Below are positions 7,406 to 13,961 of a stretch of 48,887 nucleotides of DNA, in pieces. The notes beneath the pieces are model-generated. The model saw only the letters and a list, made by a program, of their open reading frames with translations. It was not told the origin of the DNA and made no database searches. The number at the start of each line of letters is the position of its first letter. The stretch's first letter is position 1. The stretch is from Caulobacter sp. D5 (GTDB taxonomy: Bacteria > Pseudomonadota > Alphaproteobacteria > Caulobacterales > Caulobacteraceae). The stretch lies in contig NZ_QHJY01000006.1 of the NCBI RefSeq assembly GCF_003185805.1, positions 1-48,887 of the forward strand, read 5' to 3'. Position numbers and translations under genes: made by a program.

Positions 7406-7791
7406 TGCAGTTCCGCTACCCCTACGTCGAGATCAACGCCGGCCGCTCCGACAGCAGCTGCGTTCTCGCCATCTCGACTGGCCGCAACGGCCTCTACATC
7501 GACGTCGGCCCGTGGATGCTCGACATCTACTGGTACACCCGCGTCTACCGCCGGGACTTCAAGATGCTGGCCCGGGCCTACGCCCTGCGCGGCATCGCGA
7601 TCTACACCCTGGCCCTGGCCTTCATGGTCCCGCTCGCCATCCTCTACGTCCTCGGCGAGGGCGTCGGCGCGCTGATCAAGGGCTTCAGCAGCCGCGTCGT
7701 CCAGCCCGTTCTGGACCGCTACGTGCTCCGCAGCCGCTGGGGCGTCCGCGACACCTTCGCGAGCCTCTGGGCCGTGGTGGTCGCCCGATGA
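7405..7791 (+). CDS. Hypothetical membrane protein
   Basis: A 128-residue protein with a soluble N-terminal part (FRYPYVEINAGR; LYIDVGPWMLDIYWYTR) and a hydrophobic hairpin at about residues 60-92 (GIAIYTLALAFMVPLAILYVLG, then ALIKGF). The C-terminal part is amphipathic. The N-terminus resembles phage proteins with a W-Y-rich strand, but I cannot name a family. It ends in ATGA overlap with the next small gene. A role at the host membrane during infection is possible but unproven. Confidence 0.6.
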   Translation: MQFRYPYVEINAGRSDSSCVLAISTGRNGLYIDVGPWMLDIYWYTRVYRRDFKMLARAYALRGIAIYTLALAFMVPLAILYVLGEGVGALIKGFSSRVVQPVLDRYVLRSRWGVRDTFASLWAVVVAR

Positions 7792-7943
7792 ACCAGTACG
7801 TCCGCCGCCTGTTCAACGACGCCGTGCTGGAGCACCGCACCGACGGCGTCGTCTCATCGGACACCCAGATGCGCCTAGCTGCCGAGGGCTACGACCTAGC
7901 CCAGCTCGACCGCGACATCGACCGCGTCAACGCCCGGCACTAG
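7788..7943 (+). CDS. Very small hypothetical protein
   Basis: A 51-residue frame starting with ATG in a 4-bp ATGA overlap with the preceding stop. It is rich in charged residues (YVRRLFNDAVLEHRTDGVV; YDLAQLDRDIDRVNARH) and is probably a small helical protein. The coupling and GC-rich third positions support it being real. Confidence 0.55.
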   Translation: MNQYVRRLFNDAVLEHRTDGVVSSDTQMRLAAEGYDLAQLDRDIDRVNARH

Positions 7944-7970
7944 CCGGCCCCTCCCGACATCGGAGTTCCT

Positions 7971-8543
7971 ATGACCCACCCCTTCAAGACGGGCGACCGC
8001 GTCCGCTGTACCCGGGCGAACAGCACCTTCAACGGCCCGACCGAGCGCATCTTCCGCGACGTCGAGTACGTCGTGTCCCGTGCGTTCACCGATGAAGGCA
8101 TCGCCTACGTCAACCTCGCTGACCGCACGGGCTACTTCTACGCCAACCGGTTCGCCCTGGTCGCCGCGCCGCAGCCGAAGGTCGCCAGCACCCAGTGGGT
8201 CAAGGGCCCCGAGGCGATCGACCTCAAATCCCTGAAGGTCGGCGACAAGGTCGCCGTCGTCGAGGAATTCGAGGTGCTGGCCCCGGCCGACGGGGAGGGT
8301 GACGTCCGCGTCCGCTCCGAGCGCGGCCCGATCGGCTACCTGGCCCGCACCAGCACCTTCAAGGGCACCGTGCGCCGGGCCGTTCGCCTGGAGCCCGGCA
8401 TGGCCGTCACCTGGGGAGGCCCCACCAACTCGAAGTACGAGCTGGTCGCCCTCTCGGACCAGCAGGCCGTCCTGAAAAGCCCCACCGGCAAGTTCGTCGT
8501 CTACCGCCGCGACCACCTGCCGAACCTCCGCCCCTACACCTGA
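7971..8543 (+). CDS. Hypothetical protein with repeated SH3/KOW-like beta units
   Basis: This 190-residue protein begins FKTGDRVRCTRANSTFNG, and a similar opening (FKRGDKVVCTQ) starts the gp1.7-like protein at 13474. Further units begin LKVGDKVAVVEEFEVL and PGMAVTWGG. Each is a short beta-rich block of the SH3/KOW type that often binds RNA or protein. About three units can be seen. The ribosome site is weak (gacatcggag). No enzymatic motif is present. A shared domain at two loci suggests duplication within the phage lineage. Confidence 0.6.
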   Translation: MTHPFKTGDRVRCTRANSTFNGPTERIFRDVEYVVSRAFTDEGIAYVNLADRTGYFYANRFALVAAPQPKVASTQWVKGPEAIDLKSLKVGDKVAVVEEFEVLAPADGEGDVRVRSERGPIGYLARTSTFKGTVRRAVRLEPGMAVTWGGPTNSKYELVALSDQQAVLKSPTGKFVVYRRDHLPNLRPYT

Positions 8544-8546
8544 AAT

Positions 8547-8577
8547 TTGCGTAAGAACAGAGAACGCATTTGAGCAA
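8547..8577. promoter_or_regulatory. TTGCGT inverted repeat overlapping the SSB start
   Basis: The left arm is TTGCGTAAGAAC. The degenerate right arm GCATTTGAGCAA spans the TTG start codon of the SSB gene. It fills the only gap between 7971-8543 and the replication block. Confidence 0.5.
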
Positions 8578-9238
8578 GCACGACGAGAAAATCCGCACGC
8601 CGAAGGGCGTCGCCATCTACCCGCACCTGAACAAGGCCGACACGAAGTACAACGCCGACGGCCGCTTCCACACCAAGCTGGCGCTCGACGCTGACGACCC
8701 GGAGGTCCAGGCCTTCATCACCAAGCTGGAGGCCATCCGCGACGCCGAGTTCGACCGCAAGTACGCCGAGTTGGTCGAGCAGAAGAAGATGGCCGTCGCC
8801 AAGCAGATGGTGAAGGGCCCGGTCTGCAAGCCGGAGATCGACAACGAGACGGGCGACGAAACCGGCCGCCTGCTGATCACGGTCGCCATGAAGCACCGCG
8901 TGGTCTCGCGGAAGGACGGCAAGACCTACTTCCTCGTCCCGAAGTACTTCAACTCCAAGCGCGAGCAGCTGAAGAACCCGCCGATCATCGGTGGCGGCTC
9001 GGTGCTGAAGTGCTTCGTCGTGCCGTGGGCGTCGCTGAAGGAGGACACCAAGTCCGTCAACGTGACCCTCCGCCTGGACGCCGTCCAAATCCTGAAGCTG
9101 TCCTCGTTCGGCGAGCGCAGCGGGGCCGACTACGGCTTCGACGAAGAGGACGGTGACGACATCACCGACGGCGTGGCCGACACCGCCGACCAGACTTCGA
9201 CCGGCGACCGCGACCCCAGCGAGGACGATGACCTCTAA
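8570..9238 (+). CDS. Single-stranded DNA-binding protein, T7 gp2.5-like
   Basis: Proteins of this type coat single-stranded DNA and contact phage DNA polymerase and helicase through an acidic C-terminal tail. Here the 222-residue protein opens with TPKGVAIYPHLNKADTKYN, typical of the group. It has an OB-fold-like middle part and ends in a very acidic tail (GDRDPSEDDDL), the hallmark of gp2.5. The start is TTG 8570, overlapped by the TTGCGT inverted repeat, with AGAGA as a modest ribosome site. It is in a replication operon with the resolvase, whose start overlaps its 3' end. Confidence 0.85.
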   Translation: MSKHDEKIRTPKGVAIYPHLNKADTKYNADGRFHTKLALDADDPEVQAFITKLEAIRDAEFDRKYAELVEQKKMAVAKQMVKGPVCKPEIDNETGDETGRLLITVAMKHRVVSRKDGKTYFLVPKYFNSKREQLKNPPIIGGGSVLKCFVVPWASLKEDTKSVNVTLRLDAVQILKLSSFGERSGADYGFDEEDGDDITDGVADTADQTSTGDRDPSEDDDL

Positions 9239-9641
9239 GGTCGAACTCGTTCTGCCGTTTGAGCCCATGCCGAGCCCGCGCCCTAGGGTGCGGGTCATCG
9301 GTAAGTTCGCCCAGGTCTACATGGAGAAACCCTATGTGGACCTGAAGGCGCAGATCGCAGAGTTCGTGAAGGGCACCATCGAGCGGGTCGGCGACGACCT
9401 GTTCGTGGCCCCGGTCACGATCTTCGTGGAGAGCGTCGCGACGCCTCCCAAGACCACCAAGCTCCGCGCCCCCAAGGGCGACGTGGACAACTTCGCCAAG
9501 ACCATCCTCGACGCCCTGACGACGAGCGAGATGGTCTGGAAGGACGACACCCAGGTCCACGACCTGCGGACGACCAAGCGCTGGGCCGCCAAGGGCGAGC
9601 CTGCGCACACCGCCGTCATCATCCAGTACGGAGCCGCATGA
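9228..9641 (+). CDS. RusA-family Holliday junction resolvase
   Basis: RusA enzymes cut four-way DNA junctions as dimers. In this phage the gene takes the slot of T7 gp3 (endonuclease I). Visible motifs are the N-terminal PMPSPRPRVR, then GDVDNFAKTILDAL with Asp85, Asp87 and Lys91, and WKDDTQV with Asp106/Asp107; these are the acidic residues that bind the metal. The length (137 residues) is usual. ATG 9228 lies inside the SSB 3' end with a GAGG site upstream. The stop overlaps the lysozyme start by 4 bp. Confidence 0.88.
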   Translation: MTSKVELVLPFEPMPSPRPRVRVIGKFAQVYMEKPYVDLKAQIAEFVKGTIERVGDDLFVAPVTIFVESVATPPKTTKLRAPKGDVDNFAKTILDALTTSEMVWKDDTQVHDLRTTKRWAAKGEPAHTAVIIQYGAA

Positions 9642-10129
9642 ACTTCATGCCCATCAAGCGCGTCGATTTCCTCGTCGTCCACTGCTCGGCCACCCCTGTC
9701 ACCCGCGACATCGGCGCGAAGGAAATTCGCCAGATGCACATGCAACAGGGCTGGGCAGACATCGGCTACCACTACGTCATCCGGCGTGACGGTCGCGTCG
9801 ATAAGGGCCGGGCCGACACCGTGCCCGGTGCCCACGTCCAGGGCTTCAACAGCCGCTCGCTCGGCATCTGCATGGTTGGAGGCGTCAAGCCCGACGGCAA
9901 GACCGCCGAAGCCAACTTCACGGACGCCCAGTACGCCGCCCTGCGGCACACCCTGGACAGCCTGAAGCACGCTTACCCGGACGCCGTGATCCTCGGCCAC
10001 CGCGACCTGAGTCCTGACCGCAACCGCGACGGCAAGGTCACCAAAGGCGAGTGGCTGAAGGAGTGCCCGACCTTCGATGCCGGCACTTGGTACGCCGGCC
10101 ACCCGGTCGAGCACCCCGCCTACACCTAG
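9638..10129 (+). CDS. N-acetylmuramoyl-L-alanine amidase, T7 lysozyme (gp3.5) type
   Basis: The enzyme cleaves the amide bond between N-acetylmuramic acid and the stem peptide. In T7 it also binds and inhibits the phage RNA polymerase. The sequence tracks T7 gp3.5: VVHCSAT with zinc ligand His15, GWADIGYHYVIRRDGRVDKGR, SLGICMVGG, GHRDLSPD with the second His, and ECPTFDAGTW with the Cys ligand. A dual role in lysis and RNA polymerase control is possible because the phage encodes its own polymerase. The N-terminal tail before HCSAT is slightly shorter than in T7. An alternative start is ATG 9647. Confidence 0.93.
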   Translation: MNFMPIKRVDFLVVHCSATPVTRDIGAKEIRQMHMQQGWADIGYHYVIRRDGRVDKGRADTVPGAHVQGFNSRSLGICMVGGVKPDGKTAEANFTDAQYAALRHTLDSLKHAYPDAVILGHRDLSPDRNRDGKVTKGEWLKECPTFDAGTWYAGHPVEHPAYT

Positions 10130-10155
10130 CTCCACCCCCGACCCTGAAGGAAACC

Positions 10156-10827
10156 ATGACCAACACGTTCACCGGCCTCTCCCAGTTCAGGGTCGGGGCC
10201 TCGCTCCCCGCGTTCTCCCAGGAGGAGATCGCCGCCGAGACCATGCTGTTCTCCGCCTCGCCCCGGTTCGCCTACGACAACGGTGGGCCGATCACGCGGG
10301 CCTTCCTCGAAGCGGTGAACCCCGACATCGACGCGATCGAAGGGGTGCTGGACACCCGCGTCCACATGCTGATGCGCGGCATGTGGCCCTGCATCCCCGG
10401 CTGGCACCTCGACGACGTGCCGCGCACCAGGCCCGACGGCCAGCCCGACCTCTCGAACCCGGACAACGCCCAGCATGTGCTGGCCTTGATCGGCGGCGAG
10501 GTCTCGCCCACCGAATTCGCCGTCGGCACCTGGTCGTTCCCCGAGGTCCCCGTCGGCTCCGACCGCAATGTCTGGGACGTCTACGACGAGGCCGTCACCA
10601 ACGCCCTGGCCGAGTGCTCGCTCGTGTCGGTCTACGCCCCCTCGAACCGCTTGGTGTGGTTCGACAGTCGCGCCTTCCATCGCGGCACCTCGGCGAACGC
10701 CCCCGGCTGGCGCTGGTTCGGCCGCCTGTCGAACAGCCGGGCCGCCAAGGCCGCCGGCCGCAAACCCCGCAACCAAATCCGCAGCCAGGTTCAGGTCTAC
10801 CTCCAAGACCCGCGCCTCGGCTGGTGA
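10156..10827 (+). CDS. Putative Fe(II)/2-oxoglutarate-dependent dioxygenase-like protein
   Basis: The 223-residue protein has the motif set of a double-stranded beta-helix oxygenase: PGWHLDDVPR with an HxD pair (His84, Asp86), a distal His in SRAFHRGTSA (His175), and basic residues downstream (WRWFGRLS, Arg186/Arg190) that could hold 2-oxoglutarate. The spacing fits the family. The start ATG 10156 has GAAGGA upstream. It is not a T7 core gene. The substrate is unknown; a nucleic acid base, a protein side chain or a small molecule are all possible. It lies between lysozyme and the primase block. Confidence 0.6.
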   Translation: MTNTFTGLSQFRVGASLPAFSQEEIAAETMLFSASPRFAYDNGGPITRAFLEAVNPDIDAIEGVLDTRVHMLMRGMWPCIPGWHLDDVPRTRPDGQPDLSNPDNAQHVLALIGGEVSPTEFAVGTWSFPEVPVGSDRNVWDVYDEAVTNALAECSLVSVYAPSNRLVWFDSRAFHRGTSANAPGWRWFGRLSNSRAAKAAGRKPRNQIRSQVQVYLQDPRLGW

Positions 10828-10842
10828 GCCTGAGAGAACCCC

Positions 10843-11013
10843 ATGTCCTTCGCCTTCTGCGGCCTGCTGGCCCTCCTGTTCATCGGCCTGAAGCTGGCCG
10901 CTTTCATCACGTGGTCGTGGTGGTGGGTGCTCGCTCCGCTTTGGATCGGCCTGCCGCTCACCCTTCTCGTCATCATCGGCATCGCCTTCCTGATCGCCTG
11001 GGCGAACAGCTGA
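10843..11013 (+). CDS. Small two-span membrane protein (transmembrane Fragile-X-F-like)
   Basis: A 56-residue protein with almost no soluble part: MSFAFCGLLALLFIGLKLAA, a Trp cluster (TWSWWWVLAPLW) and a second span (LTLLVIIGIAFLIAW). This sequence type recurs in phage genomes, commonly labelled transmembrane Fragile-X-F protein, without known function. GAGAG precedes the ATG. Its role is unknown. Confidence 0.65.
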   Translation: MSFAFCGLLALLFIGLKLAAFITWSWWWVLAPLWIGLPLTLLVIIGIAFLIAWANS

Positions 11014-11022
11014 CTCCGATAC

Positions 11023-11040
11023 TTGCGTTAATCCATAGAA
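11023..11040 (+). promoter_or_regulatory. TTGCGT half-element with ATCCATAGA
   Basis: ACTTGCGTTAATCCATAGA (11021-11039) matches 44949-44967 at all but one position. It lies in the 41-bp gap before gene 11055, in the same orientation as transcription. The right arm is lost. Confidence 0.45.
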
Positions 11041-11054
11041 TTTTCGAGAGGCAC

Positions 11055-11339
11055 ATGAGCAAGACCCGCAACGAAGTGGTCGCTGACCACCTGATCACCG
11101 TCGGCCGCATCACGTCGGCCGCCGCCCACACCGCCCACGGCTACTTCTACCTGCCCATGGTGATCCGCCGCCTGCGCACCAGCCATCGGCATCTCGTCCC
11201 CGAGGGCCGCGAGATCATCACGGTGACCCGCGAGGACGCCCTGGGCCGTCCCTTCGCCGAGTACCGGCTGGTCGCCCGGAAGCAAGCCTTCCCGAACCCG
11301 CCCGCCTTCCTCACCAAGTCTGTCCGAAAGGCCGCCTGA
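11055..11339 (+). CDS. Hypothetical phage protein
   Basis: A 94-residue protein with a helical N-terminus (TRNEVVADHLITVGRITSAAA) and a beta-rich basic C-terminal half (GREIITVTREDALGRPF, then RLVARKQ). The fold could be winged-helix-like, but the similarity is not strong enough to name. GAGAGG lies ahead of ATG 11055, and a TTGCGT half-element is directly upstream. It is the first gene of the tight cluster ending in the primase-helicase. Confidence 0.6.
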   Translation: MSKTRNEVVADHLITVGRITSAAAHTAHGYFYLPMVIRRLRTSHRHLVPEGREIITVTREDALGRPFAEYRLVARKQAFPNPPAFLTKSVRKAA

Positions 11340-11551
11340 TGCAGCGCGACAACCAAGGTCGTGAGCTGGTCCGCACCAGCACCCACATGCGCGCCGCGTT
11401 CGGCGATGCCCTGATCACCAAGGCCCTAACCTTCGCCCACACCGACGAGGTCCCCCTGTCGGGGACCTACGCCGTCACGCTCGAAGCCTTCGCAGCCGGC
11501 GCGGGCCGCCGGAAGGTGCCGGCCTGGCGCATGAAGAAGGGCGCTCGCTGA
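11339..11551 (+). CDS. Small hypothetical phage protein
   Basis: A 70-residue basic protein (QRDNQGRELVRTSTHMR; GAGRRKVPAWRMKKGAR). It overlaps both neighbours through TGATG junctions. No family is recognised. Confidence 0.55.
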   Translation: MQRDNQGRELVRTSTHMRAAFGDALITKALTFAHTDEVPLSGTYAVTLEAFAAGAGRRKVPAWRMKKGAR

Positions 11552-11820
11552 TGCGCCGCTTCGTCGTGATCCTGGCAGGCTACCTCGGCTTCGTACCGGC
11601 CGCCCAGCTGCGCCGCGCCGAGGACGCCCTCGCCGTCGCCACCGACACGATCGAGAAGGCCCGGGCGCTCGCCGGCCACGAAGTTCTCCGCCGCCGGGAT
11701 GCCGAGGATCGCTTCGACCGCTACCGCGAGGCGGTGCTGTCGGGTGCCTTCGGCGTCCCGGCCCGCGTGGACGGTCTCTACGTCCAGCTCGAACTGCCTG
11801 AGCCCGCCTTCGCCCTCTAG
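11551..11820 (+). CDS. Small hypothetical protein with hydrophobic N-terminus and coiled coil
   Basis: An 89-residue protein. The first 16 residues are hydrophobic (MRRFVVILAGYLGFVP) and could be a membrane anchor. The middle (RRAEDALAVATDTIEKARAL; RRRDAEDRFDRYREAV) looks like a coiled coil. The stop TAG shares its last base with the GTG start of the primase gene, so translation is probably coupled. Confidence 0.55.
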   Translation: MRRFVVILAGYLGFVPAAQLRRAEDALAVATDTIEKARALAGHEVLRRRDAEDRFDRYREAVLSGAFGVPARVDGLYVQLELPEPAFAL

Positions 11821-13484
11821 TGGCTGACGGGGACAGCGAGTTCGTCCGCCACGTCCCCTGTGGGGACTGCGGATCGTCGGATGCGAACGCCGAGTACAGC
11901 GACGGCCACACCCACTGCTTCGCCTGCGGTGTGACCAAGAGGGGGGACGGCCAGGAGGCCTCCCCCCGCCCCCAATCCCCAAGAGGACGCATGGACCTAC
12001 TGTCGGGGGAGATCGAAGCGATCTCTCCGCGAGGCCTGACGCGCGACACGTGCGAGAAGTACGGCTACCGCATCGGGACCTACCAGGGCCGCAAGTGCCA
12101 CCTGGCCCCCTACTACGACGACCTGGGCGCACTCGTCGCCCAGAAGGTCCGCTACAAGCGCGACAACGAGAAGGCCTTCACCTGGGCCGGTGACCCTAAG
12201 GCGGCCGGCCTGTTTGGCCAGCGCCAGGCCCGAGCCGGCGGCAAGATGATCGTGGTGACCGAGGGCGAGATCGACGCCCTCTCGGCGGCCCAGGCTCTCG
12301 GCCTTCGGTGGCCCGTGGTCTCCCTCCCGAACGGCGCTTCGGCCGCCCGCCGCGACCTCTCCAAGCACACCGCCTTCCTCGAAAGCTTCGAGAAGATCGT
12401 CCTGTGCTTCGACATGGACAAGCCCGGCCGCGAGGCCGTGGAGGACGTCGTGGGCCTCTTCAGCCCGGGCAAGGTGTTCGTCGCCCAGCTGCCGCTGAAG
12501 GACTCCAGCGAGATGGTCATGGCGAACCGCTCGGCCGAGCTGGTGGACGCCCTGTTCGGGGCCAAGGTCTATCGGCCGGACGGCATCCGCACGGTCGCCG
12601 ACCTCAAGCAGAAGGCCCTGGCGCCCCAGGCTTGGGGCCTGCCCTGGCCGTGGCGCACGCTGACCCAGCGCACATACGGCATCCAACGCCGCTACATCTA
12701 CGCCTGGGGCGCTGGCGTCGGCTCCGGCAAGACCACCACCCAGAAGCAGCTGATGCTGACCGCGATGCGGCCGGACCTCCTAGAGGACCACGGCGATCTC
12801 GGCATCCCCATCCCGCCGCCCCGGAAGGTCGGGACGATCCTCTTCGAGGAGAACCCCGCGAAGACCCTGCGGTCGCTGGCGGGCATGGCCATCGGCAAGC
12901 GCCTGAACAAGCCGGACGTCATCGTGACGGACGAGGAGATCAGCGCCGCCATCGACACGTTCGACGGCCTGTTCTTTCCCATCGACTGCTTTGGCGCGAA
13001 GGACTGGGACAGCGTCAAGGCGAACATCAAGTACCTCGTCCTGTCCGAGGGCGTCCGCGACATCTTCATCGACCCGCTCACTGCCCTGGTGGCCGGCGAG
13101 GAAGACGAGCGGCGGGCTCTGGACGCCATCATGGCCGACATGAGCGGCCTGGTGGAGACCTACGACTTCACCATCCACCTCGTCTCCCACCTCACCACCC
13201 CTCAGGGCACCGCCCACGAGGAAGGCGGCCGGGTGCTGGAGAAGCACTTCACCGGGAGCCGCGCCATCGCCCGGTGGTCCCACGCCATGATCGGCCTGGA
13301 GCGCAACAAGCAAGAGCCGGACAGCCCGACGACCCTCCGGGGTCTGAAGGACCGCGAGCATGGCGAGGCCGTCGGCCCCCTGCTCGGCCTGACGTTCAAC
13401 CGGGAGACCGGGCGGATGATCGAGTGCTCGCTCGACGGCGACAACGACTGCCCTTTCAGTACGGAAACCTCTGATGACCTCTGA
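11820..13484 (+). CDS. Primase-helicase, T7 gp4-like
   Basis: The bifunctional protein primes lagging-strand synthesis and unwinds the fork. The order of domains is as in T7 gp4: a zinc-binding domain with Cys14, Cys17, Cys33 and Cys36; a TOPRIM domain with VTEGEIDALS and LCFDMDKPGREA; a linker; then a DnaB/RecA-type helicase with Walker A GAGVGSGKTTTQKQ and Walker B-like IFIDPLTAL, followed by HLVSHLT. The length of 554 residues is close to T7 (566). The GTG start overlaps the previous stop. A strong internal ribosome site at 11983 precedes ATG 11991 (Met58), at nearly the same place as the T7 short form 4B. Confidence 0.95.
   Translation: MADGDSEFVRHVPCGDCGSSDANAEYSDGHTHCFACGVTKRGDGQEASPRPQSPRGRMDLLSGEIEAISPRGLTRDTCEKYGYRIGTYQGRKCHLAPYYDDLGALVAQKVRYKRDNEKAFTWAGDPKAAGLFGQRQARAGGKMIVVTEGEIDALSAAQALGLRWPVVSLPNGASAARRDLSKHTAFLESFEKIVLCFDMDKPGREAVEDVVGLFSPGKVFVAQLPLKDSSEMVMANRSAELVDALFGAKVYRPDGIRTVADLKQKALAPQAWGLPWPWRTLTQRTYGIQRRYIYAWGAGVGSGKTTTQKQLMLTAMRPDLLEDHGDLGIPIPPPRKVGTILFEENPAKTLRSLAGMAIGKRLNKPDVIVTDEEISAAIDTFDGLFFPIDCFGAKDWDSVKANIKYLVLSEGVRDIFIDPLTALVAGEEDERRALDAIMADMSGLVETYDFTIHLVSHLTTPQGTAHEEGGRVLEKHFTGSRAIARWSHAMIGLERNKQEPDSPTTLRGLKDREHGEAVGPLLGLTFNRETGRMIECSLDGDNDCPFSTETSDDL
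11981..11993 (+). promoter_or_regulatory. Internal ribosome site and start for a short helicase form
   Basis: AAGAGGA followed by CGC and ATG 11991. The start is in frame at residue 58 and would give a product without the zinc domain. T7 makes its 4B protein from Met64 in the same way. Confidence 0.6.
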
Positions 13485-13890
13485 CTTCAAGCGCGGCGAC
13501 AAAGTCGTCTGCACGCAGCCGATCTCGACGTCCGGCCCCCGGTGGAACCTGCCGGCGGACACGGTCTTCACGGTGACGAACTCCCACGGCCTCTCGCTGG
13601 AGATCGAGGGGCGCACCCAGAGCTTCTCCAGCGACCGCTTCGCGATCGCCCCGGCCGACGCTCCCTCTGCCCCGGCCGGCGCGCTGACCACCCAGGTCGG
13701 TGGCGCGCACTACAAGGACTGCGCCATCCAGCCGGTGGAGTTCATCCACGCCAACGGCCTGCCGTTCATCGAAGGCAGCGTCGTCAAGTACGTCAGCCGC
13801 TGGCGGAAAAAGGGCGGCGTCCAAGACCTGAAGAAGGCCCGCCACTTCCTCGAAATGCTGATCGAGATGGAGGAGCGCCCGGCCGCCTAG
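13474..13890 (+). CDS. DUF3310 protein, T7 gp1.7 nucleotide kinase-like, with N-terminal SH3-like unit
   Basis: The C-terminal half (VGGAHYKDCAIQPVEFIHAN, then VVKYVSRWRKKGGVQDLKKA, RHFLEMLIEME) is the DUF3310 pattern found in T7 gp1.7, which is reported to phosphorylate dGMP and dTMP. The N-terminal half (FKRGDKVVCTQ...FTVTNSHGLSLEI) resembles the repeated units of the 7971-8543 product, so this looks like a fusion. The gene overlaps the primase 3' end by 11 bp. In T7 this gene lies before SSB; here it sits between primase and polymerase. Kinase activity is an inference from family. Confidence 0.75.
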   Translation: MTSDFKRGDKVVCTQPISTSGPRWNLPADTVFTVTNSHGLSLEIEGRTQSFSSDRFAIAPADAPSAPAGALTTQVGGAHYKDCAIQPVEFIHANGLPFIEGSVVKYVSRWRKKGGVQDLKKARHFLEMLIEMEERPAA

Positions 13891-13918
13891 GCCCCGCCTC
13901 CCACCCCCACCGCAACCA

Positions 13919-13952
13919 AAGGCCGTCCCTCCGGGGGCGGCCTTTTTTCTTT
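13919..13952 (+). terminator. Intrinsic terminator between the gp1.7-like gene and DNA polymerase
   Basis: GGCCGTCCC pairs with GGGGGCGGCC around a short loop (13921-13942), followed by TTTTTTCTTT. It should stop host RNA polymerase. The DNA polymerase gene starts only 10 bp further on, so read-through or the phage polymerase must serve it. Confidence 0.85.
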
Positions 13953-13961
13953 GGAGCCTCA

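Noticed and set aside
13542-13961. In-frame extension upstream of the DNA polymerase start
   Set aside because: It runs through the gp1.7-like gene in another frame and across a terminator. The family N-terminus begins at TTG 13962 with a good ribosome site.
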